Below are positions 1-10,918 of a stretch of 64,000 nucleotides of DNA, in pieces (position 1 is the first letter of the stretch; each line of letters opens with the position of its first letter). A program made the translations under genes and the position numbers. This stretch comes from Thiohalocapsa sp. (GTDB lineage: Bacteria; Pseudomonadota; Gammaproteobacteria; Chromatiales; Chromatiaceae), in assembly GCA_021736785.1 (NCBI GenBank), contig JAIPFF010000001.1:1-64000 (forward strand), read 5' to 3'. Below the pieces are notes generated by a model. The model was not told where the DNA came from. It did not search any database and saw nothing but the letters and a program-made list of their open reading frames with translations.

Positions 1-1327
<1,327 letters not shown>

Positions 1328-1618
1328 GTGGAGCGACAAGAAGCACTGCGCCTGCTCGCGCAAAGCAAGCCCGATCTGCAAGCCCGGTTCGGGATCACGC
1401 GGTTGGCGCTGTTCGGTTCCACGGCGCGAGATACGGCGAGGTCGGACAGCGACATCGATGTGCTCGTTGCGTTCGACGGTCCGGCGACTTCGGCGCGTTA
1501 CTTCGGCGTGCAGTTCTACCTGGAGGATCTTCTGGGGCGGGCGGTCGATTTGGTCACCGAGAAGGCGCTGCGCCCGGAGATGCGACCCTACATCGACAGG
1601 GAGCGGGTCGATGTCTGA
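1328..1618 (+). CDS. MNT-type nucleotidyltransferase domain protein (antitoxin-like)
   Basis: 96-residue minimal nucleotidyltransferase. Seen: the fold signature GSTAR at residues 30-34 followed by DSDID at 40-44, the metal-binding aspartates of DNA polymerase beta-type enzymes. The start chosen is GTG 1328 (protein begins VERQEAL), because family members begin there; the longer frame from 1235 has no homologous look. Known: such small MNT proteins usually pair with a HEPN RNase as a toxin-antitoxin module, the MNT protein AMPylating the HEPN toxin. Here the next frame (ATG 1610) codes only about 26 residues and shows no HEPN motif, so the partner seems lost and this is an orphan antitoxin. 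Function in this cell is inferred. Confidence 0.75.
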   Translation: MERQEALRLLAQSKPDLQARFGITRLALFGSTARDTARSDSDIDVLVAFDGPATSARYFGVQFYLEDLLGRAVDLVTEKALRPEMRPYIDRERVDV

Positions 1619-1660
1619 CCCCGCCGACAGGGACCGGCACGCCGACGAGCTGAGCGGCAC

Positions 1661-2152
1661 GTGGATGCATGCACGCCGCCGACGATCGTGAAGCTGGACA
1701 ACTACGACAAGCGCATCCTCGAGATCCTTCAGCAGGACGGGCGCATCAGCAACCAGGAGCTTGCCGACCGCATCGGCCTGTCGCCGTCGCCGTGCCTGCG
1801 GCGGGTGCGGGCGCTGGAGGAGAGCGGCATCATCGCCGGCTACCGGGCCATGCTCGATGCCCGCAAGCTCGGCCTGAACCTGATCGCCTTCGTCAGCATC
1901 TCCATGGACCGCCACACGCCGGAGCGCTTCGCCAACTTCGACGCGCTGGTCGGCGCGCTGCCGGAGGTGCTGGAGTGCTCGCTGATCACCGGCCGCGACG
2001 CCGACTACCAGCTCAAGATCGTCGTCCGCGACATGGATGCCTACCAAGACCTGCTGCTGAACAAGCTGACCCGCATCGAAGGGGTCAGCGGCGTGCACTC
2101 CAGCTTCGTGCTGCGGCAGATCGTCGAGCGGACAGTGCTGCCGTTGGGCTGA
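1661..2152 (+). CDS. Lrp/AsnC family transcriptional regulator
   Basis: 163 residues, the usual length of the family. Seen: an N-terminal winged helix-turn-helix (about residues 10-65, including LDNYDKRILEILQQDGR and a recognition helix near LSPSPCLRRVRAL) and a C-terminal RAM ligand-binding domain (about 80-150). Known: Lrp/AsnC proteins bind amino acids and assemble as octamers that wrap DNA. GTG 1688 (VKLDNYDKR) would match the typical family N-terminus better than ATG 1661; neither has a strong Shine-Dalgarno. It sits alone between an orphan MNT gene and a toxin-antitoxin pair, so its target cannot be read from context. Confidence 0.9.
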   Translation: MDACTPPTIVKLDNYDKRILEILQQDGRISNQELADRIGLSPSPCLRRVRALEESGIIAGYRAMLDARKLGLNLIAFVSISMDRHTPERFANFDALVGALPEVLECSLITGRDADYQLKIVVRDMDAYQDLLLNKLTRIEGVSGVHSSFVLRQIVERTVLPLG

Positions 2153-2284
2153 ATCGGGTTGCAACAGCAGCTTTCGCGGAGATGCTGCCGGCCCGCATCG
2201 GGGAGCACTTGCTCCGGGGTGTTACTCGGGCGCGCTTGCTCGACTAGACTCGGACAACGACGATCGCAACCGGTGGGTGGCATC

Positions 2285-2515
2285 ATGCGGAAACAGGTCT
2301 TGCAGTACGAATCGCCGATCGACGCGCTGATCGCTGTCGCCAAGCGGTTAAGCCGTTACGAGGCGGAGGCGGGGATGGATTCCGAGCAGTTTTTCGCCCG
2401 CTATCGCAACGGCGAAATGGGCGACGACGCACGCGCTGTCGAATGGGCGAACGACTATCGTCACTTTCTCGCGCTGCGCGAGGATCTGAGCAAACGGTTG
2501 CATGAGGCTGCATAG
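2285..2515 (+). CDS. TumA-like antitoxin of a toxin-antitoxin pair
   Basis: 76-residue protein starting at ATG 2285. It is charged and helical in character (RYEAEAGMDSEQFFARY, then a WANDYRHFLALREDL segment). Its stop overlaps the start of the next gene by 14 bases, typical of translationally coupled antitoxin-toxin pairs. I identify it mainly by position, immediately upstream of a DUF6516/TumE-like toxin, and by resemblance to the small partner normally found there. Confidence in coding is good; confidence in the antitoxin role is moderate and rests on the neighbour. Confidence 0.65.
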   Translation: MRKQVLQYESPIDALIAVAKRLSRYEAEAGMDSEQFFARYRNGEMGDDARAVEWANDYRHFLALREDLSKRLHEAA

Positions 2516-2885
2516 CCGCCTCGAGACCTACCTGAGCTCGGTTGAGTACGCGCTGGCCGCGCTCGCGGACGCCGACGTCGAGGTCTACACGGAAGAGTTG
2601 CTGACTCCGGAGCGGGCAAACCTGCAAGTGCGCATCCGCTTCGGGAACGGGCGGCTCTTGGAGATTTCCGAAGCCGTTGTGGTTGCGGACGGTGAGTTGC
2701 AACACCTTGACTATCGATACCACTGCCAACGGCGCGACAATCGCCTCGTGTTTCGGTACGACACGGCGCCGCATTTCCCGGAGCTACCGGGCTATCCGCG
2801 GCACAAGCACCTGCCGAACCGAACGGTCCCCGCCGAGCGTCCTACGCTGTCGATGCTTGTTGTCGAAGCGTCTGCAGTGCCATAG
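2502..2885 (+). CDS. TumE-like (DUF6516) toxin
   Basis: 127 residues. Seen: the family landmarks, an acidic hydrophobic N-terminus, RVRIRFGNGRLLEISEA-like strand region (residues ~45-60), then YRYHCQ, RYDTAPHFPEL and the basic PRHKH motif near the C-terminus. Known: DUF6516/TumE proteins are the toxin half of the TumE-TumA modules; the biochemical target is poorly known to me. It overlaps the upstream small gene by 14 bases on the same strand. The frame is intact to the end (TVPAERPTLSML resembles the family tail), so the toxin is probably functional. Confidence 0.75.
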   Translation: MRLHSRLETYLSSVEYALAALADADVEVYTEELLTPERANLQVRIRFGNGRLLEISEAVVVADGELQHLDYRYHCQRRDNRLVFRYDTAPHFPELPGYPRHKHLPNRTVPAERPTLSMLVVEASAVP

Positions 2886-2945
2886 CTGCTTCGGCCAGCC
2901 GGCCGTCTCCGCCGGCAGCGCGCAACAGACGGTGCTCGCTACACG

Positions 2946-4772
2946 TCATGCTACCGCCCCGTCCGCGATCGTCGCGCAGAACGCCCGCCAGCCCCCCAGC
3001 GCGCTGATGTCCCGCGCGCCTTCCGCCGCGAATCCCTCGCAGATGAACCCGGTCTCCCAGCTGCCGTCGTCGAGCTCGACGCGGCCGAGGCCGAGCGGCG
3101 CCGGGATGCCGGCGAGGAAGCTGCCGACTTGCTCGATGGGCAGGGACCAGACCTCGACCTGGATGGCGCTGCCGCCGTCCGGGGCGCGGATCAGGCCGGG
3201 CCGGTGGGGCGGGCCGCCGGGCAGTGCGTAGAAGCGGTAGCGCGGCGCGGTACGGGCGGCGCGGACCAGCCGGCCGCCGCGCTCGGTGAGCTGATGGTTC
3301 AGCGCCAGGCCGGACAGGTGGGCGCCGCAGACGACGATGTTGAGCGTCTGCGGTCGCGCGTCTTCGCCGGAAGCGGCTTGATCCAGAGCGGGCTCGGCGC
3401 GCCGGCCCGTGGCGCCCAGGGTCAGGCCCTGCGCCCGGTGCAGCCGATCCGCGATCCGCGCGAGCTTCGCATCGCTGAAGGCGGCGCCGAACAGTGTGAC
3501 GCCGAAGGGCAAGCCGTCCGCGCGGAAGCCGGCCGGGACGGCCACGGCGGCCAGGTCGAGCAGGTTCATGAAGTTGGTGTAGGTGCCGAGGCGGCTGTTC
3601 AGCGCGATGGGCTCGGCCTCGACTTCGGCGATGCGGTAGATGGTCGGCGCCGTCGGCGTCAGCACGCAGTCCAGGTCGGCGAGGATGGCATCGCAGCGGC
3701 GCCTCAGCGCGGCCAGCCGGTATTGGGCCTTGAACGCGTCCACGGCGCGGGCTTCCTTGGCCGGCGCGATGATTTGCCGCGTCACGTCCAGCAGCGCATC
3801 GGGCTCGGCCTCGATGAAGTCCTGGATTGCGGCATAGCGCTCGGCGACCCACGGACCCTCGTAGAGCAGCCGCGCGGCCTCGGCGAAGGGCGTGAAGTCG
3901 ATCTCGACCGGCGTGCCGCCGAGCGCGCGCAGCCGCGCGGCGGTGTCCGCGAACAGCCGGGCGCTAGCCTCGTCGCCGAAGCATTCGAGCTCCCGCGGCA
4001 CGCCGAAGCGGAAGCGCCCGTCGGGCGCTTGGCCGGCGCTGCTCGCCGGCGCGGGTCGCGCGTACGGGTCGTCGGCGTCGAAATCGGCGGCAACGGCCAT
4101 CACCGCCTGCGCATCGGCGACCCCCAGCGCGAAGATGCTCACGCAGTCGAGGGTCCGGCAGGCCGGAACGACACCCGCGGTCGACAGCAGCCCGCGCGTC
4201 GGCTTAATGCCGACGAGGTTATTGAACGCCGCCGGCACGCGCCCGGACCCGGCGGTGTCGGTGCCGAGTGAGAAGCTGGCCAGCCCTTGCGCGACGGCGA
4301 CCGCCGAGCCCGAGCTGGAGCCGCCGGCGATGAATGCCGGGTCGAAGGCGTTCGGCGTGGCGCCGAAGGGCGAGCGGGTGCCGACCAGCCCGGTCGCGAA
4401 CTGATCCAGGTTGGTCTTGCCGATCGGGATCGCGCCGGCCGCGATCAGCCGCTCGACCACGTGCGCCGAGCGCTCGGGCACATAGGCGAAGCGCGGGCAC
4501 GCGGCCGTGGTCGGGACGCCGGCCAAGTCGATATTGTCCTTGATCGCGAACGGGATACCGTACAGCGGCAGCGCGGCCGGGTCCGACGCCTCGAGCCGGG
4601 CCAGGTACGGCTCCAGCTCGGCGTCGCTCAGCACATGTAGCCAGATAGGTCCCGGCACGCCGGCGCCGATGCGCTTGCGAATGTCGTCGATCAAATCCCT
4701 CGGCAACACCTCACCCGCGAGATAGCGGCCTCGCAAATGGCGGATGGAGAGCGTCATGGTTTGCTTTGTCAT
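2946..4772 (-). CDS. atzF: allophanate hydrolase
   Basis: 608 residues, the usual size. Hydrolyses allophanate to two ammonia and two CO2, the last step of this operon's pathway. Seen: amidase-signature fold with catalytic Lys78 (PFAIKDN), the serine cluster GGSSSGS at 151-157 and nucleophile Ser176 in DTAGSGR, followed after residue ~480 by the C-terminal domain that begins LNIVVCGAHLSG and ends with the GFICEG and ALGGWRAF motifs. Start ATG 4772 (MTKQTMT) is preferred over the frame's first ATG 4931, whose added 53 residues are arginine-rich and unlike the family. Last gene of the guanidine operon, 178 bases after the carboxylase. Known: in guanidine pathways the same enzyme takes allophanate produced by carboxyguanidine deiminase. 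Confidence 0.95.
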   Translation of the reverse strand: MTKQTMTLSIRHLRGRYLAGEVLPRDLIDDIRKRIGAGVPGPIWLHVLSDAELEPYLARLEASDPAALPLYGIPFAIKDNIDLAGVPTTAACPRFAYVPERSAHVVERLIAAGAIPIGKTNLDQFATGLVGTRSPFGATPNAFDPAFIAGGSSSGSAVAVAQGLASFSLGTDTAGSGRVPAAFNNLVGIKPTRGLLSTAGVVPACRTLDCVSIFALGVADAQAVMAVAADFDADDPYARPAPASSAGQAPDGRFRFGVPRELECFGDEASARLFADTAARLRALGGTPVEIDFTPFAEAARLLYEGPWVAERYAAIQDFIEAEPDALLDVTRQIIAPAKEARAVDAFKAQYRLAALRRRCDAILADLDCVLTPTAPTIYRIAEVEAEPIALNSRLGTYTNFMNLLDLAAVAVPAGFRADGLPFGVTLFGAAFSDAKLARIADRLHRAQGLTLGATGRRAEPALDQAASGEDARPQTLNIVVCGAHLSGLALNHQLTERGGRLVRAARTAPRYRFYALPGGPPHRPGLIRAPDGGSAIQVEVWSLPIEQVGSFLAGIPAPLGLGRVELDDGSWETGFICEGFAAEGARDISALGGWRAFCATIADGAVA

Positions 4773-4950
4773 GGCTTGTCTTCGATGTTTACGCGGCGCC
4801 GGGCCGCCCGGCCGGGGAGCCCGACGCATGGCTTTCGGTGCTCGCAAGTCGCGCCCGCGGGGGGGCGGTCGAGCCCGATCCCTGCGCGCGATCACTGCCC
4901 TCTGCCGGCCTGTCCGAGCCGGCTTTGCCACCGCCCGGCAGGCGCCGTCC

Positions 4951-7900
4951 TCAACCGCCGACGTCGATCACCGCCAACGTCTGTCCCGGCGAGACTTGGG
5001 CGCCGGCCCGGCACAGCACGCGGGCGACGATGCCGGTGTCCACCGCGTGGATCGCGATCTCCATCTTCATGGACTCCAGCACCAGCAGCACCTGACCGGC
5101 CTCGACCCGGTCGCCGGGCTGAACGTCCAGCTGCCAGACGCTGCCGTGCACATGGCTTTCCACGGCGCGCTCGTGGTCGCCGAGGGCGGGCTCCTCGGGC
5201 TGCTCGTCGATGACCGCCGCGGCGCCGCTGCCGAGGTCCGCCTGGCCGGCGGCGGCCCAGCGCTCGCGCTCGGCGTCGAAGGCGGCCTGCTGGCGGCCCT
5301 TGAACGCGGCGATGGATTCCGCGTTTGCCGCCAGGAAGGCGTCGTAGTCGGCGAGCTCGAAGCGGGTCTCCTCGACGCGCAGCTTCAGCCCGCCGCGCGG
5401 GAAGGCCTCGCGCAGCTCCAGCAGTTCCTCCGCCGAGACCGGATAGAAACGGATCTGATCGAAGAAGCGCAGCAGCCAGGGCTGCTGGAAGTCCGCGGTC
5501 TTGCGGTAGCGGTTCCACATCTGCACCGTGCGGCCGACGAATTGGTAGCCGCCCGGGCCCTCCATGCCGTAGACGCAGAGATAGGAGCCGCCGATGCCCA
5601 CCGCGTTCTCCGGCGTCCAGGTCCGCGCCGGGTTGTACTTGGTGGTGACCAGCCGATGGCGCGGATCCAGCGGTGTCGCCACCGGCGCGCCCAGGTAGAC
5701 GTCGCCGAGGCCCATGACCAGATAACTGGCCTCGAAGACGATCCGGCGCACCTCGTCGATATTGTCGAGCCCGTTGATGCGGCGGATGAACTCGATATTG
5801 CTCGGGCACCAGGGCGCGTCCGGGCGCACCGACTGCATGTACTTGTCGATGGCCAGGCGCGTGGACGGGTCGTCCCAGGACAGGGGCAGGTGCACGATCC
5901 GGGCCGGCACGCCGGCGCCGTCGACGCCGCCGAGGTCCGCGTCCAGCGCGCGCAGGTGGTCGATCAGTCGCGTGAGCGGCAGCGCCTTGCTGTCGTAATG
6001 GACCTGCAGCGAGCGGATGCCCGGTGTCAGCTCCAAGACGCCTGAGATCGGATTCGCCTGCAGCGCCAGCATCAGCGCATGCACCCGAAAGCGCAGCCGG
6101 ATGTCGAGCACCTGGGGTCCGTATTCCACCAGCAGGTACTTGTCGCCCGAGGGGCGGTAGACGACGCCGGTCGGGTGTGCGTCGTCGTCGAGCACCAGCA
6201 CGCGCGGGTCGCCGGGGGGCACCGGCACGATGCTCGGGGCGCTGGCGGGTGCCGGAAGGCGCAGCGCATCGATCAGCGCCGTCTGCGCGCTCTCCAATGC
6301 CCGCGCAGCGGCCTGATCGATGGGGGCGAAGCGCACCCGATCACCGGGGCGCAGCTGGCCCAGCTTCCAGCGATCCGCCGCGACCACCGTGGCCGGGCAG
6401 ACGAAGCCGCCCAGGCTCGGCCCGTCGGGCCCCAGGATGACCGGCATATCGCCGGTGAAGTCGACGGTGCCGATGGCGTAGGCGTTGTCGTGGATGTTCG
6501 ACGGGTGCAGCCCGGCCTCGCCGCCGTCGGTCCGTGCCCAGGCGGGCTTGGGGCCGATCAGGCGCACGCCGGTGCGGCTGGAGTTGTAGTGCACTTCCCA
6601 GTCGGTGGCGAAGAAGGTCGCGATATCTTCGTCGGTGAAGAAGTCCGGCGCGCCGTGGGGGCCGTAGATGACGTGCAGCTGCCAGCGGTCGGTATAGACC
6701 GGCATCGCCTGCGGCGCCAAGCCGGGCGCGCCCGGCGCCGGCGCCTCGTCGGCGCACAGGTGCAGCACGTCGCCGACCTGCAGCGTGCGGCCGCCGTGGC
6801 CGCCGAATTGGCCCAGCGTAAAGGTCGCGCGGCTGCCCAGATAGGCCGGCACCTGGATGCCGCCGCGCACGGTCAGGTACGCCCGGGCGCCGGCGCCGGT
6901 CACTTGGCCGATGCGAAGCTCCGCGCCGGCGGGGACTTGGATGGGCCGCCACCAGGGCACCGGCGCGCCGTCCAGGGACGCGTCCATTTCGGCGCCGGTC
7001 AGGCAGACCCAGGCGCTGCCGCGAAAGCGCAGCGTCGGTCCGCTGACGGTCAGCTCCAAGCCCGCCGCGTCGGGCGGATTGCCGAGCAGCCGGTTGCCGA
7101 GCCGGAAGGCCAGGTCGTCCATGGGTCCGGACGGCGGTACGCCGACATCCCAATGGCCGACACGGCCCGGCCAGTCCTGCACCGTGGTCTGGGTGCCGGC
7201 CGCGAGTACGTCGATCGCGGGGCTTTTATAGCGGAAACCGTCCAGATAGCGGGTGCTGTGCGTTGCGGCCGCCAGCACCGGATCGGCCGCGACCTGTCGC
7301 AGCCAGGCCAGATTGGTCTCGATGCCGGCAAGCTCGGTGCGGGCCAGGGCGTCCGCGAGCTTGGCCAAGGCGCCGTCGCGGTCCGGCGCGCGCACGATCA
7401 GCTTCGCGAGCATGGGGTCGTAGAACGCGGGTACCTCGCTGCCGGCCTCGACCCAGGTGTCGCAGCGCACGCCGTCCGGCCAGACCACGCGGGTCAACAG
7501 CCCGGCGCTGGGCTGGAAGGCCTTGCCCGGGTCCTCGGCGTAGATGCGCGCCTGGATCGCGTGGCCGTCGGGGCGCGGTGCATGCAGCGCCAGATCCCGC
7601 AACTCGCCGGCACCGAGGCGCACCATCCATTCCACGAGATCGATGCCGGTGACGGCCTCGGTGACGCCGTGCTCCACCTGCAGCCGGGTGTTGACCTCGA
7701 GGAAGTAGAAGTCGCCGGTGTCCGGGTCGTAAATGAACTCCACGGTGCCGGCGGAGCGATAGCCCACCGACTCGCCGAGCCGGCGGGCGGTCTCCAGCAT
7801 CCGCTCACGCACGATCTCGCCGAGGCCCGGCGCCGGCGTCTCCTCGATGACCTTTTGGTTGCGCCGCTGCAGCGAGCAGTCGCGCTCGCCCAGCGCCAGC

Positions 7901-8559
7901 ACCCCGCCGGCGCCGTCGCCGAAGATCTGTACCTCTACGTGGCGGGCCTGCTCGACGAAGCGCTCGACGAAGATGCCGGCATTGGCGAAGTTGTTGCGCC
8001 CGAGCCGCTGCACGCTGTCGAAGGCATCGCCGAGCGTTCGCGGGTCGCGGCAGAGCTGCATGCCGATGCCGCCGCCGCCGGCCGTGCTTTTCAGCATCAC
8101 CGGATAGCCGATGCGCTCGGCGGCGCGGCGGGCGTCCTCGGCATCGCCGAGCAGACCGGAGCCCGGCAACAGCGGCAGGCCGGCGGCCTCGGCCAGCGCG
8201 CGGGCGCTGTGCTTGAGGCCGAAGTCGCGCATCTGTTGCGGTGTCGGGCCCAGGAAGACGATGCCGCGGGCCTCGCAGGCCTCGGCAAAGGAGGCGTTCT
8301 CGGACAAGAAGCCGTAGCCCGGATGGATCGCGTCGGCACCGCTGGCCTCGGCCGCGGCAAGCACCTTCTCGGTGTCGAGATAGGACGCGCTGGCGGGTGC
8401 CGGGCCGATGCAGTGGGCCTCGTCCGCCTGGCTCACATGCAGCGCATGGGCGTCGGCCTCGGAGAAGACCGCGACCGATCCGACCCCCATGGTCTTCAGC
8501 GTGCGGATGATGCGGCACGCGATGGCACCGCGGTTGGCGATCAGGACCTTATCGAACAT
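4951..8559 (-). CDS. guanidine carboxylase (usually annotated urea carboxylase), biotin-dependent
   Basis: 1202 residues, full length. Domains in order: biotin carboxylase with ATP-grasp fold (~1-450), carboxyltransferase made of a KipA-like half (~460-760) and a KipI-like half (~790-1000), and a C-terminal biotinyl domain with the biotinylated Lys1165 in ESMKME. It carboxylates its substrate with ATP and bicarbonate. Sequence alone would say urea carboxylase, but the operon has a guanidine-I riboswitch and two DUF1989 genes, and the active-site motif is DFTGD with Asp700; from memory, urea-specific enzymes have Asn in this position (NFTGD) and guanidine carboxylases Asp. Product would then be carboxyguanidine. 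The ATG 8559 start lies 85 bases after the preceding gene. Confidence 0.92.
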   Translation of the reverse strand: MFDKVLIANRGAIACRIIRTLKTMGVGSVAVFSEADAHALHVSQADEAHCIGPAPASASYLDTEKVLAAAEASGADAIHPGYGFLSENASFAEACEARGIVFLGPTPQQMRDFGLKHSARALAEAAGLPLLPGSGLLGDAEDARRAAERIGYPVMLKSTAGGGGIGMQLCRDPRTLGDAFDSVQRLGRNNFANAGIFVERFVEQARHVEVQIFGDGAGGVLALGERDCSLQRRNQKVIEETPAPGLGEIVRERMLETARRLGESVGYRSAGTVEFIYDPDTGDFYFLEVNTRLQVEHGVTEAVTGIDLVEWMVRLGAGELRDLALHAPRPDGHAIQARIYAEDPGKAFQPSAGLLTRVVWPDGVRCDTWVEAGSEVPAFYDPMLAKLIVRAPDRDGALAKLADALARTELAGIETNLAWLRQVAADPVLAAATHSTRYLDGFRYKSPAIDVLAAGTQTTVQDWPGRVGHWDVGVPPSGPMDDLAFRLGNRLLGNPPDAAGLELTVSGPTLRFRGSAWVCLTGAEMDASLDGAPVPWWRPIQVPAGAELRIGQVTGAGARAYLTVRGGIQVPAYLGSRATFTLGQFGGHGGRTLQVGDVLHLCADEAPAPGAPGLAPQAMPVYTDRWQLHVIYGPHGAPDFFTDEDIATFFATDWEVHYNSSRTGVRLIGPKPAWARTDGGEAGLHPSNIHDNAYAIGTVDFTGDMPVILGPDGPSLGGFVCPATVVAADRWKLGQLRPGDRVRFAPIDQAAARALESAQTALIDALRLPAPASAPSIVPVPPGDPRVLVLDDDAHPTGVVYRPSGDKYLLVEYGPQVLDIRLRFRVHALMLALQANPISGVLELTPGIRSLQVHYDSKALPLTRLIDHLRALDADLGGVDGAGVPARIVHLPLSWDDPSTRLAIDKYMQSVRPDAPWCPSNIEFIRRINGLDNIDEVRRIVFEASYLVMGLGDVYLGAPVATPLDPRHRLVTTKYNPARTWTPENAVGIGGSYLCVYGMEGPGGYQFVGRTVQMWNRYRKTADFQQPWLLRFFDQIRFYPVSAEELLELREAFPRGGLKLRVEETRFELADYDAFLAANAESIAAFKGRQQAAFDAERERWAAAGQADLGSGAAAVIDEQPEEPALGDHERAVESHVHGSVWQLDVQPGDRVEAGQVLLVLESMKMEIAIHAVDTGIVARVLCRAGAQVSPGQTLAVIDVGG

Positions 8560-8644
8560 GAGACCGTCGCTGTCCGGGCGCGGGCCGTCCCGCGGTTGTC
8601 GGTTTCCCGCGGGGTCGTCCCCCCCGGGCTCTTGTCACAACGCC

Positions 8645-9286
8645 TCAATCCCAGATCAGCATCCGCGCCGGCGTCGGATTGTAGGCGTTGCAGGGATTGT
8701 TGAGCTGCGGGCAGTTGGACACCAGCACGATCACGTCCATCTCGGCGCGCAGTTCCACGTATTTGCCGGCGTCGGAGATGCCGTCTTCGAAGGTGAGCTT
8801 GCCCTCGGGCGTGACCGGCACGTTCATGAAGAAGTTGATGTTGCAGGTCAGGTCGCGCTTGCCCATGTCGTAGTCGGACTCCGCCAGCGCCAGCAGGTAG
8901 TTGTCGCGGCAATTGTGCATCGGGCGCTTTTCCAGCGCATAGCGCACCTGGTTCGACTCCGCCGCGCAGGCGCCGCCGAGGGTGTCGTGGCGTCCGCAGG
9001 TGTCGGCGACGATGGTCAGCATCACGTTGCCGTCCGTCGACAGCAGCCGCGAGCCGGTGGTCAGGTAGATGCTGCCCTGGGCGCGGATGGTGTCGGCGGC
9101 GCTGTAGCGCTCGGCCGGGTCGTGCGCGTTGTAGAACAGGGTGTCGACGGCTTGATTGCCCTCCAGATCCAGTATCCGAAGGGTCTGGCCCTTTCGAACC
9201 TCATGCAGCCAGGGGGCGCCGGCCGGTATCGTGTCGTCGTAGACGGCGCTCGCCGGGTCGAGGGTGCTTCGGGTCAGCTCGGTCAT
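8645..9286 (-). CDS. DUF1989 protein, putative carboxyguanidine deiminase subunit (urea carboxylase-associated protein 2)
   Basis: 213 residues. Seen: the DUF1989 landmarks [16 protein letters not shown] (~51-66), and DTCGRHD at 95-101 with Cys and His as probable metal ligands. Known: DUF1989 pairs next to urea carboxylase-like genes were shown to form a two-subunit carboxyguanidine deiminase (CgdA/CgdB) that converts carboxyguanidine to allophanate plus ammonia. I do not assign A or B. It follows the other DUF1989 gene by 10 bases on the same strand, consistent with a heteromeric enzyme. Enzymatic role is inferred from family and context. Confidence 0.9.
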   Translation of the reverse strand: MTELTRSTLDPASAVYDDTIPAGAPWLHEVRKGQTLRILDLEGNQAVDTLFYNAHDPAERYSAADTIRAQGSIYLTTGSRLLSTDGNVMLTIVADTCGRHDTLGGACAAESNQVRYALEKRPMHNCRDNYLLALAESDYDMGKRDLTCNINFFMNVPVTPEGKLTFEDGISDAGKYVELRAEMDVIVLVSNCPQLNNPCNAYNPTPARMLIWD

Positions 9287-9296
9287 GACGGGCTCC

Positions 9297-10034
9297 TCAG
9301 TACTGGCAGTGGTAGATAGCCGTGTTCGCGAAGCCGCGGGTGTTCTCCTCGCAGCTGATGCGGCAGGGGTCGTCGTCGGCGGCCGGGTCCATAAGGTGGA
9401 TGGTCAGCTCGATGGGCTTCGGCGACCACTCGAGGGCCGGGTCCAGCGGGTGCGGGCAGGTGTTCAGCACCACCAGGGTGTCCATCTCGGCGCGCAGATC
9501 CACGAAGGCGCCGGGCTTGGAGTTGGCCGGGTCGAAGATCATGCGTCCGCCGTCGTCGACGGTGACCTTGCTGAAGAAATTCACGTTGGGCACCAGGTCG
9601 CGCCGGCCGAGGCCCCATTTGCCGAGCTCGATCAGGAACAGCTCGCGGCCGTCGCGGTGGAAGGCGTTGCGGTGCTCCTGGTAGCGGGCCTCGCCGTAGC
9701 GCTCGCGCACCATGGCCGCGTTGCTGACCCCGCAGATCGGGTCATGCCAGCCGCAGCTGTCTTCGACCACGGACATCAGGATGCGGCCCATGTCGGAGTA
9801 GCAGACATGCCCCTTTGTCAGGAAGGCCGTGTGCTGGGCCTTCAGGGTGTCAGCCATGTTGTAGCGCTCGAGCTTTTCGTGGGCGTTGTAGAACAGCGCC
9901 GAGCAATTGCCGCCGCCGCGCAGGTCCGTCAGCCGCAGGCCGAAGCCGCGGCGGATGACGAAGGACCAGTTGCGGGCGCCGGGCAGGATGTCGCGGTGGA
10001 CGATATGTTCGGGCGACAGGGCGTCGTGGCTCAT
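9297..10034 (-). CDS. DUF1989 protein, putative carboxyguanidine deiminase subunit (urea carboxylase-associated protein 1)
   Basis: 245 residues, the longer member of the pair. Seen: [19 protein letters not shown] (~41-59), DSCGWHD at 92-98 and further cysteines near 101 and 199, candidate metal ligands. Its ATG overlaps the stop of the upstream ABC ATPase gene in an ATGA, so translation is coupled. Known and inferred role as for its partner: deimination of carboxyguanidine to allophanate. The two proteins share the DUF1989 core but differ in length and cysteine pattern, as expected for two non-identical subunits. Confidence 0.9.
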   Translation of the reverse strand: MSHDALSPEHIVHRDILPGARNWSFVIRRGFGLRLTDLRGGGNCSALFYNAHEKLERYNMADTLKAQHTAFLTKGHVCYSDMGRILMSVVEDSCGWHDPICGVSNAAMVRERYGEARYQEHRNAFHRDGRELFLIELGKWGLGRRDLVPNVNFFSKVTVDDGGRMIFDPANSKPGAFVDLRAEMDTLVVLNTCPHPLDPALEWSPKPIELTIHLMDPAADDDPCRISCEENTRGFANTAIYHCQY

Positions 10035-10918
10035 GGTGTGGTTGCTCCTTTTCGGGCTCCGGCGCCGGCGTCGGCGCCCGCGGTCGGTTGCGCTGCCGGC
10101 CTTGTTTCGGACGCCTGCTCGGCCTCCGCGGACTGCGGCGCCAAGGCTTCCGAGCGACTGACGTCGGCCTCGATCCGCTCGAGCGTGCGCTGGTCGGCGC
10201 GCGCCACGGGCAGGTCGTAGGTCACGCCGGCACCGTAGGCCCGGGGCGCATCCGGGTCATGGCGCAGCTTGTCGAAGACCAAAAGCCGCGTGCCGAGGTG
10301 GAAGCCCTCTTTCAGGTCATGGGTGATCATGAAGACGGTCAGGTCGTTCTCGCGCCAGAGCCGCCCGACCAGTTGGTGCATGTCGGCGCGGATGCCGGGG
10401 TCGAGTGCGCCGAAGGGCTCGTCCAGCAGCAGGATGCGCGGGTGCATCACCAGTGATTGGGCCAGCGCCAGGCGCTGCTGCATGCCGCCGGACAGGGCAT
10501 CCGGGTACTTCTCCAGCGCATGGCCGAGGCCGACGGCCTCGAGCATCGCCGCCGCCTCGTCGCGGGCGCGCCGGCGCTTGGCGCCGAATAGCCGCCCGCT
10601 CAGCGGCGCGCCGCGCAGTTCCAGGCCCAGCATCACGTTGCGCAGCGCGCTCAGATGCGGGAACACGGAGTAGCGCTGGAAGACGATGCCTCGATCCGGT
10701 CCGGGCTCCGCGGTCAGCGGCTCGCCGTCGAGCAGGATCTCGCCGCGGCTCGGGGACTCCTCGCCGAGCAGCAGCCGCAGGAAGGTGGTCTTGCCGCAGC
10801 CGGATGCGCCGACGATAGTGCAGAAATCGCCGGCGGCCACGGACAGATTGATGTGCTCCAGCACCACCTGCTCGCCGTACTCTTTCCATAGATTGCGAAT
10901 CTCGATGCGGGCGGTCAT
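10031..10918 (-). CDS. ABC transporter ATP-binding protein (guanidine import)
   Basis: 295 residues, NitT/TauT (SsuB) type ATPase. Seen: Walker A GASGCGKTT (~37-45), Q-loop VFQRYSVFPHL, signature LSGGMQQR, Walker B LLLDEP followed by FGALDP, and the switch histidine in ITHDL. After residue ~215 there is a family-specific tail that binds nothing obvious and ends in an A/P/G-rich stretch. Gene overlaps both neighbours by four bases (ATGA), so it is co-translated with permease and DUF1989 genes. Known: this transporter type accompanies guanidine carboxylase operons under guanidine-I riboswitches; substrate guanidine is inferred. Confidence 0.92.
   Translation of the reverse strand: MTARIEIRNLWKEYGEQVVLEHINLSVAAGDFCTIVGASGCGKTTFLRLLLGEESPSRGEILLDGEPLTAEPGPDRGIVFQRYSVFPHLSALRNVMLGLELRGAPLSGRLFGAKRRRARDEAAAMLEAVGLGHALEKYPDALSGGMQQRLALAQSLVMHPRILLLDEPFGALDPGIRADMHQLVGRLWRENDLTVFMITHDLKEGFHLGTRLLVFDKLRHDPDAPRAYGAGVTYDLPVARADQRTLERIEADVSRSEALAPQSAEAEQASETRPAAQPTAGADAGAGARKGATTP

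Noticed and set aside
1610-1691. Short frame overlapping the MNT stop, possible HEPN partner
   Set aside because: Only 26 residues, no HEPN motif (R-x4-6-H), so no evidence that it is the missing partner.
4951-8559. Reading the carboxylase as a urea enzyme
   Set aside because: Guanidine-I riboswitch, DUF1989 pair and Asp700 favour guanidine; urea-only annotation does not explain them.
6079-8703. 874-codon open frame on the plus strand opposite the carboxylase
   Set aside because: Antisense shadow of a GC-rich gene: no recognisable domain, arginine/alanine/glycine bias, no ribosome site, while the opposite strand encodes a full known enzyme.
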